DNA of 64,000 nucleotides, from NCBI GenBank assembly GCA_036351115.1, contig JAZBOL010000004.1, positions 1 through 64,000 on the forward strand. The letters run 5' to 3'. Position 1 is the first letter of the stretch. Each line of letters starts with the position of its first letter. Positions 53,463 to 63,047 of this stretch are shown one piece after another. A program made the translations under genes and the position numbers. The stretch comes from Marinihelvus sp036351115. Its GTDB lineage: Bacteria; Pseudomonadota; Gammaproteobacteria; Xanthomonadales; SZUA-36. The notes under the pieces are model-generated. The model was not told where the DNA came from. It ran no database searches and saw nothing but the letters and a program-made list of their open reading frames with translations.

Positions 53463-54545
53463 ATGCACGTTCGCTCCCTGTCCATCACCAATCTTCGCAA
53501 TGTCTCGGACGCCCGGGTGGAACCGGCGGCCGGCTTCAACCTCCTTGTGGGTGACAACGGCGCCGGAAAGACCACCGTACTCGAGTCCCTGGTGATCCTC
53601 GGGAAGGGCCGCAGTTTCCGCAGTGGCGCCATCGGCAGCCTGATCGGATCGGCTGACCCCGCTTTCCGCGTGCTGGCGGACATCGTGGACGACCACGGAA
53701 AACCCCACCGCGTCGGCCTGGAGCGAACCCGCGACAGCTGGCGGGGGCGTCTCGACGGCGAAGAGATGCACCAGATCAGCGAGTCGGCTCCCCTGTTTCC
53801 CCTCGTACTGATGGAGCCAACCAGCTATTTGCTCGTGAGTGGTTCCCCCGACGTCCGTCGGCGCTTTCTGGATTGGACCGTGTTTCACGTGAAACCCGAG
53901 TTTCTGGGCGTGTGGCGTCGCTACGCCCGCGTGTTGAAGCAGCGCAATGCAGCCCTTCGACAGGGGTCGCTCGCGTTAATACAGAGTCTGGACCCCCAGT
54001 TCATCGCCCTCGGCGAGCAACTGCACGCCTTGCGGGATGAGGTTTTCGGGCAGCTTGCCCCCAGGATTGAAGCCCTGGTGTCAGACATGAGCCCCGATCT
54101 GGGCCAGCCGGCCGTTTGCCTGAAATCTGGCTGGGGCCTGGATTCCCTGGCGGAATCGCTGGCCGAGGGACTGAACCGCGACCGGGAACAGGGCATGACC
54201 CGGCAAGGGCCTCACCGCGCGGACGTTCAGTTTCGCATCGATGGTCGTTCCGTTCGGGACAGGCTGTCCCGGGGCGAGCAAAAGATTCTCGCTGCGGCTT
54301 CGTTGTTGTCCCAGGCAACGGTGTTTTCGGATACAGGACACCGGCCGGTGGTGCTTCTCGACGACCTTGCATCGGAATTCGATCAAGCCCACCTCGATCA
54401 GGTCATGTCCCATGTGCAGGCGCTCGGCGCCCAGCACTTTGTCACCGGCGTGGATTGCGCGCCCTTCAACGCCTGGAAAGGCGAAAAAGTGGGTGTGTTT
54501 CACGTGAAACAGGGCGTGATCGAGCGGCATGAAGCACGATCGTAA
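53463..54545 (+). CDS. recF: DNA repair and recombination protein RecF
   Basis: A 360-residue SMC-like ATPase with LLVGDNGAGKTTVLESL (Walker A), SRGEQKILAAASLLSQA (signature) and VVLLDDLASEFD (Walker B). It loads RecA at gaps with RecO and RecR. GGGG-GGT-CCCC lies immediately before the ATG, so the ribosome-binding site can fold on itself, which suggests weak or coupled translation. Between dnaN and gyrB as usual. Confidence 0.96.
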   Translation: MHVRSLSITNLRNVSDARVEPAAGFNLLVGDNGAGKTTVLESLVILGKGRSFRSGAIGSLIGSADPAFRVLADIVDDHGKPHRVGLERTRDSWRGRLDGEEMHQISESAPLFPLVLMEPTSYLLVSGSPDVRRRFLDWTVFHVKPEFLGVWRRYARVLKQRNAALRQGSLALIQSLDPQFIALGEQLHALRDEVFGQLAPRIEALVSDMSPDLGQPAVCLKSGWGLDSLAESLAEGLNRDREQGMTRQGPHRADVQFRIDGRSVRDRLSRGEQKILAAASLLSQATVFSDTGHRPVVLLDDLASEFDQAHLDQVMSHVQALGAQHFVTGVDCAPFNAWKGEKVGVFHVKQGVIERHEARS

Positions 54546-54719
54546 TCCCGCGCCACACCGCGGGAGCTCGCGTTGAAAAACCCCCGGATAACCGCCACTT
54601 AAGGTATACTCCGGGGATAAGAATTCCTGACCGGAACACCCCAGCCAGAATCATCGAGACGCCCTGAATTCCTGGTCGCGTGTCCACGCGGACGCGCACC
54701 GAACGTGCGGAAGACTGTC

Positions 54720-57122
54720 ATGAGCAAGCAAGAATACGATTCCTCGAACATCAAGGTGCTGAAAGGCCTCGACGCTGTCCGTAAGCGCCCCGGTATGTAC
54801 ATCGGTGACACGGACGACGGCACCGGCCTGCATCACATGATCTTCGAGGTGGTGGACAACTCCGTGGACGAAGCGCTGGCGGGTCACTGCGACCGCATCG
54901 AGGTGATCATCCGCGAAGACGGCTCGGTCAGTGTCCGGGACAACGGGCGCGGCATTCCCGTGGACATGCACGAGGAAGAGGGGCGGTCGGCGGCCGAGGT
55001 CATCATGACCGTGCTCCACGCCGGCGGTAAGTTCGATGACAACTCCTACAAGGTGTCCGGGGGTCTGCACGGTGTCGGGGTGTCGGTGGTCAACGCGCTG
55101 TCCGAGATGCTCGAACTCACCATTCACCGCGAAGGCAAGGTGTGGCGCCAGGTGTACCACATGGGCGTGCCCGAGGCGCCGTTGACTGCCGTCGGTGAGA
55201 GCGACCGCACTGGCACGGAGATCCGTTTTCTGCCAAGCGGTGAAATCTTCTCCGGCACGGACTTCAACTACGACATTCTCGCCAAACGGCTGAGAGAATT
55301 GAGTTTTCTCAACAGTGGCGTGCGCATTGAGCTGTCCGACGAACGGACCTCCGAGTCCAACGTGTACGAGTACGAGGGCGGCATCCGTTCCTTTGTCGAG
55401 CACCTCGCTCGCAAGAAGACGCCGTTGCATCCCACGGTCATGCACTTCACCGGGGAAAACGAGGACGTGGGCGTGGAAGTCGCCCTGCAGTGGACCGATG
55501 CCTACCAGGAATCCGTGTACTGCTTCACGAACAACATTCCCCAGCGCGATGGGGGGGCTCACCTGGCCGGATTCCGGGCGGCCATGACCCGAACGATCAA
55601 CCAGTACATCGAGGAAAGCGGCGTTGCCAGGAAGAGCAAGGTCGCGACAACCGGCGACGATGCCCGGGAAGGCCTGATCGCCGTGCTCAGCGTCAAGGTG
55701 CCTGATCCGAAGTTTTCTTCACAGACCAAGGACAAGCTGGTTTCCTCCGAGATCAAACCCATCGTGGAATCGCTCGTGGGCCGGGAACTGCGTGATTTTC
55801 TCCTGGAGAATCCGGTCGAAGCGAAAACCATCACGGCCAAGGTGGTCGAGGCTGCTCGTGCCCGCGAAGCCGCGCGCAAGGCGCGTGAAATGACCCGGCG
55901 CAAGGGGGTCCTGGATGTTGCCGGTTTGCCCGGAAAGCTCGCCGATTGCCAGGAAAAGGATCCGGCGCTCTCCGAATTGTTCATCGTGGAGGGCGATTCC
56001 GCCGGTGGCTCCGCCAAGCAGGGCCGGAACCGTAAAAACCAGGCCATCCTGCCCCTGAAAGGCAAGATCCTCAACGTGGAGAAAGCCCGCTTCGACAAGA
56101 TGCTGTCCTCGGCCGAGGTCGGCACGCTCATCACCGCCCTGGGTTGCGGGATCGGTCGTGACGAATTCGATCCGGACAAGCTTCGCTATCATCGCGTCAT
56201 CATCATGACCGACGCGGACGTGGACGGATCACACATCCGTACCCTGCTGCTGACGTTCTTTTACCGCCAGATGCCCGAACTGATCGAACGGGGCCACATT
56301 TACATCGGCCAGCCGCCGCTCTACAAAATCAAGCAGGGCAAACAGGAGCACTATCTCAAGGACGACGCGGAGCTCAACGAGTACCTGCTGGCTCGTGCCC
56401 TGGACAATGCGTCCCTCGTCTTCGATCCGGAGGCGCCGCCCCTGCAGGGGGAGGGGCTCGAATCCCTGACCCGTGAATACATGGCGGCCCTCGGTGCCAT
56501 CGATCGTCTGTCCAACCGCTATGATCGCCGGTTTTTGGAGCAACTTGTTGATTATAAAGAATATTCTCTCGACTGGGGCGCCGACGAGGTGTCCGACTGG
56601 TGCGCGGGCATCACCGAGCGCCTCAACGAGGGCCTGCCGCCGAGCCAGAGCTACGCGGTGGAACCTGCCAGGGGCGAACCGGGTACGGGCGTCCTGCTTC
56701 ACCAGACGACCCATGGCGTGACGGAAACGCGTGAGGTGCGCAACAGTTTCTTCCGTTCACCGGAATATCGCCTGATTGGCGGGGTGGCGGGCAAGCTCGA
56801 CGGGCTCGTCCAGCCCGGCGCGCACATTCACCGAGGCAAGTCCGGCGAGGAAGTGGCCAAGTTCCAGCAGGCCTACGCCTGGCTCATGAATGAGAGTCGC
56901 AAGGGTCGCACCATCCAGCGCTTCAAGGGCCTGGGTGAAATGAATCCGGAACAGCTCTGGGATACCACGGTAAACCCGGAGACGCGGCGCCTTCTGCAGG
57001 TGTCGATCGAAGACGCCGTCGCGGCGGATGAAATCTTTTCGACCCTGATGGGTGACGAGGTGGAACCTCGCCGCGATTTCATCGAGAACAACGCGCTCGA
57101 CGCCTCTAACCTCGACGTCTGA
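54720..57122 (+). CDS. gyrB: DNA gyrase subunit B
   Basis: An 800-residue ATPase subunit. VRKRPGMYIGDTDDGTGLHH starts the GHKL ATPase; SNVYEYEGGI and RDGGAHLAGFRAAMTR belong to the transducer; VEGDSAGGSAKQGRNR and DADVDGSHI are the TOPRIM motifs. The C-terminus has the gamma-type insertion. A TATACT at 54605-54610 may be the -10 box. The ATG at 54720 is used; the GTG at 54705 in frame is a less likely start. Confidence 0.97.
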   Translation: MSKQEYDSSNIKVLKGLDAVRKRPGMYIGDTDDGTGLHHMIFEVVDNSVDEALAGHCDRIEVIIREDGSVSVRDNGRGIPVDMHEEEGRSAAEVIMTVLHAGGKFDDNSYKVSGGLHGVGVSVVNALSEMLELTIHREGKVWRQVYHMGVPEAPLTAVGESDRTGTEIRFLPSGEIFSGTDFNYDILAKRLRELSFLNSGVRIELSDERTSESNVYEYEGGIRSFVEHLARKKTPLHPTVMHFTGENEDVGVEVALQWTDAYQESVYCFTNNIPQRDGGAHLAGFRAAMTRTINQYIEESGVARKSKVATTGDDAREGLIAVLSVKVPDPKFSSQTKDKLVSSEIKPIVESLVGRELRDFLLENPVEAKTITAKVVEAARAREAARKAREMTRRKGVLDVAGLPGKLADCQEKDPALSELFIVEGDSAGGSAKQGRNRKNQAILPLKGKILNVEKARFDKMLSSAEVGTLITALGCGIGRDEFDPDKLRYHRVIIMTDADVDGSHIRTLLLTFFYRQMPELIERGHIYIGQPPLYKIKQGKQEHYLKDDAELNEYLLARALDNASLVFDPEAPPLQGEGLESLTREYMAALGAIDRLSNRYDRRFLEQLVDYKEYSLDWGADEVSDWCAGITERLNEGLPPSQSYAVEPARGEPGTGVLLHQTTHGVTETREVRNSFFRSPEYRLIGGVAGKLDGLVQPGAHIHRGKSGEEVAKFQQAYAWLMNESRKGRTIQRFKGLGEMNPEQLWDTTVNPETRRLLQVSIEDAVAADEIFSTLMGDEVEPRRDFIENNALDASNLDV

Positions 57123-57131
57123 CGCTTCGAC

Positions 57132-57602
57132 TCATTCCTTCGGTTCGAGCGCCTCGAGAAAGCGTTCGATGCCGTCGTCGTCCTTGCTCAGCGCCAGGGT
57201 TTGTATCTGAAGGCGTTCCGCGGCTTTGAGAAACGCCCGGCTCTGGCTGACCAGGCGGGCCTGGTGCGGCTCCGACTTGTAGCGGGACAGGATGTCCTCG
57301 AGGGCAGCCGTGCGTTTACGGTCCTGGGTAAACATGGAGCGCGGGACATAGTAGATGCCGTCAAAATCGCCGCCCACTTCCTGCAGCCGGCTCTGCAGTC
57401 TTCCCTGGGTGCCCAGCACGCTGTCTTCCTTGCCTCGGGTCGGAAACCACTGATCGGGTTCTGCTGCGGTGAGCAGGAGGTGTGTGCCTTCCCGCGTCAG
57501 CTTGGCCAGGCGCCGGAAGAGCGCCGGTCCGTGGGGTGAATTTTCCGCCTGCACCAGGACCTTGCAGCTGACGATGAGCAGGGGATGGTCCTGGATACCC
57601 AC
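57132..57602 (-). CDS. GmhB-like HAD protein lacking catalytic residues
   Basis: 156 residues, directly downstream of glyS, where GmhB (heptose bisphosphate phosphatase) is found in Pseudomonas relatives. The frame keeps GmhB landmarks: GTHLLLTAAEPD (motif II region), VGGDFDGIYYVP (79-88, like GGxIDxIFFCP), DRKRTAALEDILSRY (CRKP-like). But the nucleophile stretch reads LIVSCKVLVQ where LDRDGVIN is expected, and SQSRAFLKAAE replaces the late GDS-D motif. So it looks like a pseudoenzyme. It starts with GTG 8 bp after the glyS stop. Confidence 0.65.
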   Translation of the reverse strand: MGIQDHPLLIVSCKVLVQAENSPHGPALFRRLAKLTREGTHLLLTAAEPDQWFPTRGKEDSVLGTQGRLQSRLQEVGGDFDGIYYVPRSMFTQDRKRTAALEDILSRYKSEPHQARLVSQSRAFLKAAERLQIQTLALSKDDDGIERFLEALEPKE

Positions 57603-57610
57603 GTCGATCC

Positions 57611-59695
57611 TCAGTCGGCCTGGCCGAAATCGGCGACCTGGTCGAAAAGGGCCTTGAGCCGGACGAGCTGGGCCAGGCGATTGGCCCGAATCCCGTCATC
57701 ATCGTCCATGACCATGACGCTGTCGAAATACCGGTCGACAGGCGCCCGGAGTGCCGCGAGCCTGGCCAGCGCTTCGTCGTAGTCGCCGGACGCGAAGCGC
57801 GGCTCCACGGCTTCGGAGCACGCGTTGACTGCGTCAAAAAGTGCCTTTTCTTCGGCTAATACGAATCTATCTTCTATGATCTGCTCCGAAATGATCTGAT
57901 CTTGCTTCTTCAGAATGTTGCCGATGCGTTTGTTGGCGGCGATCAGCGCCTCGGCCTCGTCGCGTTTCATGAAACGTGACACGGCGTCGAGGCGGGCGCG
58001 CAAATCCGGCAGGCCCCGGCGGGGCGCTGCCAGTACCGCGTTGACCTGCCGGGTCGTCGCTCCACCGTCGAGGAGATGATGGCGAAGGCGCTCCGTAATG
58101 AAGTTCATCACGTCCGATTTGGTCTCATCACTGATCTCCACCTGCGCCGACAGCTCCCTGGCCGCGTGCTCCACGAGTGTGTCCAGCGTCACGGGGAAGG
58201 GCGCCTCTTCCAGGATGCGGATGACCGCCAGGGCCGAGCGGCGCAGGGCGAAAGGGTCCTTGTTGCCGGTTGGCTTGAGGCCGGCGGCGAAGATGCCCAC
58301 GAGCGTATCGAGCCGATCCGCGAGAGCGACCACGCGTCCGGTGGGTGATTCCGGGATCGTGTCCCCGGCGAACCGCGGCCGGTAGTGTTCGCCCACGGCC
58401 TGGTAGACCGCCGCCGGCTCACCGTCATGCGCCAGGGTGTAGGCGCCCATGGTTCCCTGTAGTTCGGGAAACTCGCCCACCATCTGGCTGACCAGGTCGG
58501 CCTTGCAGAGGCGGCCGGCGCGGGCGGCAGCGGCGGCATCGACCCCGAGTTCTTCGGCGATTTTCCGGGAAAGTGACTCAATTCGCCGCGTTTTGTCGCC
58601 AACAGTTCCCAATGTCTTTTGAAACACCACGCCATCGAGGGCTGCCAGCCAGTCTTCCCGGCGCTGTTTCAGGTCCTGCTCCCAGAAAAACCGCGCGTCC
58701 GCCAGGCGAGGCCGAATCACGCGCTCATAGCCTTCCGCCATGGCGGCTTCGTCTTTCGACACGATGTTGGCGGCCACCACGAAATCGGATGTCAGCCCGC
58801 CTTCCGCGTCGAGGATCGGAAAAAACTTCTGGTGCGACTCCATGCTGGCGACCAGCGCTTCCTGCGGCACGGCCAGGAATACCTCGTCGAAGGCGCAGCG
58901 TACCGCCACCGGCCATTCCACGATGTTGTTCACTTCGTCGAGCAGGCTGGGGGTGATCCGGGCGGAGCCGCCCGATTGCCGGCCGATGGCGTCTACGGCG
59001 GCCCGCAGATAGTTCCGGCGTTCGTCGGCATCAACCCGCACGTACAAGGCTTCGAGGCGTTCCGCATAGGCGTCCGCATCGGGCAACTCGTGATCACCGG
59101 GCGCGTGAATCCGGTGTCCCCGGGTCACTCGGCCGGCTTCGCAGCCGTACAGGCTGCCGGGGACGACCCGGTCGCCGTGAATCACCACGAGCCAGTGCAC
59201 CGGGCGGACGAAGGTGAAATCGTGGTCGGACCAGCGCATGGGCCTGGGCACCGGCAGGCCGCCGAGGGCGCTTTGCAGCAGGGGATACAGCAGCTCATCG
59301 AGTGGTTTACCGGGCTCCTCGATACTGCAGTAGAGCCATTCACCCTTGTCGGTTTTCAGTCGTTCCAGGTCCGTGACGTCACGGCCGACGGAGGCGGCAA
59401 AGCCTTGCGCTGCCCGTGTGGGCTGGCCGTCCGCATCGAAAGCGGCCTGCACGGAGGGCCCTTTGCGTTCGATGACCCGGTCCGGCTGACGGTCCGCCAG
59501 GTCGGCCACGAACACGGCCATGCGTCGCGGCGACTGGAAGGCACGCGATCGGTCACGATCGAAGGCGAAGCCGGCCTCCGCCAGTCCGTCCACCACGCCA
59601 TTGAAAAAGGCATCGGTCAGGGCGTCCAGGGCCAGGGGCGGCAGTTCCTCGCACCCCAGCTCCACGAGCAGATTCGCGCGATGGCCATCTTTCAT
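57611..59695 (-). CDS. glyS: Glycyl-tRNA synthetase beta subunit
   Basis: A 694-residue protein of the alpha2beta2 type. It begins NLLVELGCEELPPLALDAL, includes VNNIVEWPVAVRCAFDEVFL, and ends in the anticodon-binding region (GDYDEALARLAALRAPVDRYFD). It gives tRNA binding to the alpha subunit's catalysis. Overlaps the glyQ stop by ATGA. Confidence 0.97.
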   Translation of the reverse strand: MKDGHRANLLVELGCEELPPLALDALTDAFFNGVVDGLAEAGFAFDRDRSRAFQSPRRMAVFVADLADRQPDRVIERKGPSVQAAFDADGQPTRAAQGFAASVGRDVTDLERLKTDKGEWLYCSIEEPGKPLDELLYPLLQSALGGLPVPRPMRWSDHDFTFVRPVHWLVVIHGDRVVPGSLYGCEAGRVTRGHRIHAPGDHELPDADAYAERLEALYVRVDADERRNYLRAAVDAIGRQSGGSARITPSLLDEVNNIVEWPVAVRCAFDEVFLAVPQEALVASMESHQKFFPILDAEGGLTSDFVVAANIVSKDEAAMAEGYERVIRPRLADARFFWEQDLKQRREDWLAALDGVVFQKTLGTVGDKTRRIESLSRKIAEELGVDAAAAARAGRLCKADLVSQMVGEFPELQGTMGAYTLAHDGEPAAVYQAVGEHYRPRFAGDTIPESPTGRVVALADRLDTLVGIFAAGLKPTGNKDPFALRRSALAVIRILEEAPFPVTLDTLVEHAARELSAQVEISDETKSDVMNFITERLRHHLLDGGATTRQVNAVLAAPRRGLPDLRARLDAVSRFMKRDEAEALIAANKRIGNILKKQDQIISEQIIEDRFVLAEEKALFDAVNACSEAVEPRFASGDYDEALARLAALRAPVDRYFDSVMVMDDDDGIRANRLAQLVRLKALFDQVADFGQAD

Positions 59696-60594
59696 GACTC
59701 GACTCCTCGCGAACGGTCCTGCAAGACCGGGAATCCCAGGGCCTCCCGGCTGGCGTGGTAGGCCTCGGCGACCTGCCGGGCCACGTTGCGTACCCGCAGG
59801 ATGAAACGCTGACGCTCGGTCACGGAAATCGCGCGACGCGCGTCCAGCAGGTTGAAGGTGTGCGAGGCTTTCAGCACCTGTTCGTAGGCCGGCAGGGGCA
59901 GGCCGAGTTCCACCAGCCGTGCCGCCTCCCGTTCGCAGGTGTCGAACCAGCCGAAGAGGGACTCCACATCGGCTTCCTCGAAGTTGTAGCGCGATTGTTC
60001 CACCTCGTTCTGGTGGAATACCTCGCCGTAGGTGACATCCCGGCCGTTGGCACGTGTCCAGACCAGGTCGTACACGTTGTCCACGCCCTGGAGGTACATG
60101 GCGAGGCGCTCGGAACCATAGGTGATTTCGCCCATGACCGGCCGGCACTCGAGGCCGCCCACCTGCTGGAAATAGGTGAACTGGGTGACCTCCATCCCGT
60201 TGAGCCACACTTCCCAACCCAGGCCCCAGGCGCCCAGGGTGGGTGATTCCCAGTTATCCTCGACGAAACGGATGTCATGCACGGCCGGGTCGATCCCGAT
60301 GGCCGCCAGCGAGCCCAGGTAACGCTCCTGGATATCATCCGGTGATGGTTTCATGACCACCTGGACCTGGTAATAGTGCTGCAGGCGGTTGGGATTCTCC
60401 CCGTAGCGGCCGTCGGTGGGACGCCGCGAGGGCTGCACGTAGACGCTGTTCCAGGGCTCGGGACCAATGGCGCGCAGGAACGTCGCCGGGTGAAAGGTTC
60501 CGGCCCCCACTTCGAGGTCCAGGGGCTGCACATGCACACAGCCCTGGTCCGCCCAGTAGCTGACGAGGCGGTTGATGAAATCCTGGAAGGTCAT
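59692..60594 (-). CDS. glyQ: Glycyl-tRNA synthetase alpha subunit
   Basis: A 300-residue class II catalytic subunit. TFQDFINRLVSYWADQGCV at the start, FHPATFLRAIGPEPWNSVYVQPSRRPTDGRYGENPNRLQHYYQ as motif 2, and the C-terminal TERQRFILRVRNVA helix are typical. It charges tRNA-Gly. It is the first gene of glyQ-glyS-(GmhB-like). Confidence 0.97.
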   Translation of the reverse strand: MTFQDFINRLVSYWADQGCVHVQPLDLEVGAGTFHPATFLRAIGPEPWNSVYVQPSRRPTDGRYGENPNRLQHYYQVQVVMKPSPDDIQERYLGSLAAIGIDPAVHDIRFVEDNWESPTLGAWGLGWEVWLNGMEVTQFTYFQQVGGLECRPVMGEITYGSERLAMYLQGVDNVYDLVWTRANGRDVTYGEVFHQNEVEQSRYNFEEADVESLFGWFDTCEREAARLVELGLPLPAYEQVLKASHTFNLLDARRAISVTERQRFILRVRNVARQVAEAYHASREALGFPVLQDRSRGVES

Positions 60595-60666
60595 GGAAAA
60601 ACGATCCGCGATGGTAAACCCCGCATTATACGGCGGTCCATCCGCGTGGTCTGCCGTCGCCGGCCG

Positions 60667-61116
60667 TTAGCGGGCGGCTTCCACCACGAGCACGACGCCT
60701 TCGACCTGGGTCACGCGGACCTGCGAGCCGGCGGGGAGATTCGGGCCGCGGACCCGCCAGGTCGAGTCATCGACGTTCACCTTGCCGACACCGTTCACGA
60801 TCGGCGCCTCGAGGGTGAACTCACGACCGACATACTGGCTGCCACGGCGATTGAGGTAAGGCTGGTCGCTCTCGGGTACGGAAATCTCCCGGTACCGGCG
60901 CCAGGCGATTACCGCCACGAGGGACAGGATGGCGAAGAGCACCAGCTGCGTTTCGATGCCCAGGTCCGGAAACACGAGCACGATCAGTCCCGTGGCGCCC
61001 GCCGCCATGCCCAGCCACAGGAAAAAGAAGGCGGGCATGGTCAGCTCGACGATGAGCAGCAGCCCCGCGAGGATCCACCAGTGCCAGAACACCACGTTGT
61101 CGAACCATTCCGTCAT
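60667..61116 (-). CDS. NfeD-family membrane protein
   Basis: A 149-residue protein with three N-terminal helices (FWHWWILAGLLLIVEL, then FFFLWLGMAAGATGLIVL and LFAILSLVAVIAW) and a C-terminal OB-like domain (LNRRGSQYVGREFTLEAPIVNG). NfeD proteins are usually encoded with an SPFH-domain partner, as here: the SPFH gene is 11 bp upstream. They organise membrane domains and quality control, but the function is not settled. Confidence 0.92.
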   Translation of the reverse strand: MTEWFDNVVFWHWWILAGLLLIVELTMPAFFFLWLGMAAGATGLIVLVFPDLGIETQLVLFAILSLVAVIAWRRYREISVPESDQPYLNRRGSQYVGREFTLEAPIVNGVGKVNVDDSTWRVRGPNLPAGSQVRVTQVEGVVLVVEAAR

Positions 61117-61127
61117 GACCCGGCCCC

Positions 61128-62048
61128 TCAGGTGGTTTCCTGTTTTTCCGTCGCGGCCTTGGCCAGTTCCGTGATGCCGGCGAGGCTGCCGAGGATGCCC
61201 GTGGCCTCCATGGGCAACAGCAGCGTTTTCTGGTTCGGCGCATAGGCAAACGCTTTCAATGCTTCCACGTACTTCTGGGCCACGAAATAGTTGATGGCCT
61301 GCAGGTCCCCCTGCGCGATGGCCTCGGACACCATCTGCGTGGCGCGCGCCTCCGCCTCCGCCAGGCGCTCCCGGGCCTCGGCGTCCCGGAAGGCTGCCTC
61401 CTTGCGTCCCTCGGCATCGAGCACCGCCGACTGCTTCTCCCCTTCCGCGCGCAGAATCTCCGACTGGCGCGTGCCTTCGGCTTCCAGGATCGTCGCGCGC
61501 TTTTCACGTTCGGCCTTCATCTGTCGCGCCATGGCGGCCACCAGGTCCGAGGGCGGGCTGATGTCCTTGATCTCGATGCGCGTGACCTTGATGCCCCAGG
61601 GCGTCGTGGCTTCGTCCACCACGGCCAGCAGGCGGGCGTTGATGTCGTCCCGTTTTGACAGGGATTCGTCGAGGTCCAGGGAACCGAGGACGGTTCGAAT
61701 GTTGGTCATGGTGAGATTAAGCACGGCATGCTCGAGCCGGAAGACCTCGTAGGCCGCCTTGGCCGCATCCAGCACCTGGAAAAATACGACGCCGTCCACG
61801 GTCATCACGGCGTTGTCTTTCGAGATGACTTCCTGGGATGGTACGTCCAGGACGCGCTCCATCATGTTGACCTTGTGGCCGACCCGGTTGATGAAGGGAA
61901 CGATCAGGTGAAACCCCGGCGAAAAAGTCGCCCGGTATTTGCCGAAACGTTCGATGGTGTACTCGTAGCCCTGGCGGACGATGATGACGGACTGCCGCAG
62001 CAAGACCACGGCGAGCGCGACGACGATGACTGCCCAGATGAATTCCAT
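61128..62048 (-). CDS. SPFH/Band 7 protein (QmcA/stomatin-like)
   Basis: A 306-residue protein with an N-terminal membrane helix (residues 3-21) followed by the Band 7 domain (VIIVRQGYEYTIERFGKYRATFSPGFHLIVPFINRV; PSQEVISKDNAVMTVDGVVFFQV) and a long Ala/Glu-rich coiled coil. It likely forms ring assemblies in the inner membrane with NfeD. First gene of the pair. Confidence 0.93.
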   Translation of the reverse strand: MEFIWAVIVVALAVVLLRQSVIIVRQGYEYTIERFGKYRATFSPGFHLIVPFINRVGHKVNMMERVLDVPSQEVISKDNAVMTVDGVVFFQVLDAAKAAYEVFRLEHAVLNLTMTNIRTVLGSLDLDESLSKRDDINARLLAVVDEATTPWGIKVTRIEIKDISPPSDLVAAMARQMKAEREKRATILEAEGTRQSEILRAEGEKQSAVLDAEGRKEAAFRDAEARERLAEAEARATQMVSEAIAQGDLQAINYFVAQKYVEALKAFAYAPNQKTLLLPMEATGILGSLAGITELAKAATEKQETT

Positions 62049-62258
62049 GACGACCCCTCCGTTTTTCGGAATCCTGGCCGGGGTGCCCCCACCCCGCGCT
62101 GACCGGCCTGTGCCATACTGCGCGCTGCTTTCAGCGCATGATTTTCAACGAGCTGGCCGGACCGTTTTCTCCAGGCTCAGCTTAGCAGAAGGACTCGCGA
62201 TTCAGATGTTCCAGAGGTCACGTTCCAGAGGTCGTCGCCGTCCCGCGAGGGCGCTGTC

Positions 62259-63044
62259 GTGAGCGGTCGCGATGATCTCTATCGGCACCGGGAATCCTTA
62301 CCGGGCTCTTTCCGGTTCGATGACGCCGTGGTGGATGTGTTCCCGGACATGATCGACCGCTCCGTTCCGGGTTACTCCCTGATCGTTCCCATGATTGGGC
62401 AACTCGCCCGGCGCTATGTCCAGGCGGACAGCACCGTGCACGACCTCGGCTGCTCCCTCGGCGCGGTTATCCTGTCGATTCGCTCGGCATTGCTGGACCG
62501 GGAACACCTCGGGTCGCCGCGGCTGGTGGCCACGGACAACTCCGGCCCCATGATTTCCCGGCTGGAAGAGCGGCTCGGTGACCTGGGCATCGACACGGTG
62601 TCCAGCGATTCACCCGCGGAACCTCGGGCGACCGGCCCGCTACCCATCGAACTGAACCTCGCGGATATCCGGGACGTCGCCGTCGACGACGCCTCGCTCG
62701 TGGCGCTCAATTTCACGCTGCAGTTCCTGGATCCCGCGGACCGGGACGAGCTGCTGCAGCGCGTATCGTCGGGCCTCAGGCCCGGCGGCGCGCTCATCCT
62801 GGCGGAAAAAATTCGTTTCGAGGACTCCGCGGTGCAGGAGCGTCTCACCGACTGGCACCACGATTACAAGCGTCTCCAGGGCTATTCGGAGCTCGAGATC
62901 GCGCGCAAGAGAACGGCGCTGGAGCAGGTCCTGCTCACCGAGACCGAGGCGGCGCACCGGGACCGCCTCGAGCGCGTCGGATTTCGCCGCGTGACACGCT
63001 GGTTCCAGTGCTTCGGTTTTTGCGCCTGGCTCGCGGAGCGCTGA
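62259..63044 (+). CDS. cmoA: Carboxy-S-adenosyl-L-methionine synthase
   Basis: A 261-residue methyltransferase-fold enzyme which makes carboxy-SAM from SAM and prephenate. The N-terminus RFDDAVVDVFPDMIDRSVPGY, VHDLGCSLGA (SAM loop), NFTLQFLDPADRDELL and the terminal RWFQCFGFCAWLA match CmoA. The GTG at 62259 has GAGGG upstream. cmoB starts 3 bp later. Confidence 0.95.
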   Translation: MSGRDDLYRHRESLPGSFRFDDAVVDVFPDMIDRSVPGYSLIVPMIGQLARRYVQADSTVHDLGCSLGAVILSIRSALLDREHLGSPRLVATDNSGPMISRLEERLGDLGIDTVSSDSPAEPRATGPLPIELNLADIRDVAVDDASLVALNFTLQFLDPADRDELLQRVSSGLRPGGALILAEKIRFEDSAVQERLTDWHHDYKRLQGYSELEIARKRTALEQVLLTETEAAHRDRLERVGFRRVTRWFQCFGFCAWLAER

Positions 63045-63047
63045 CCC

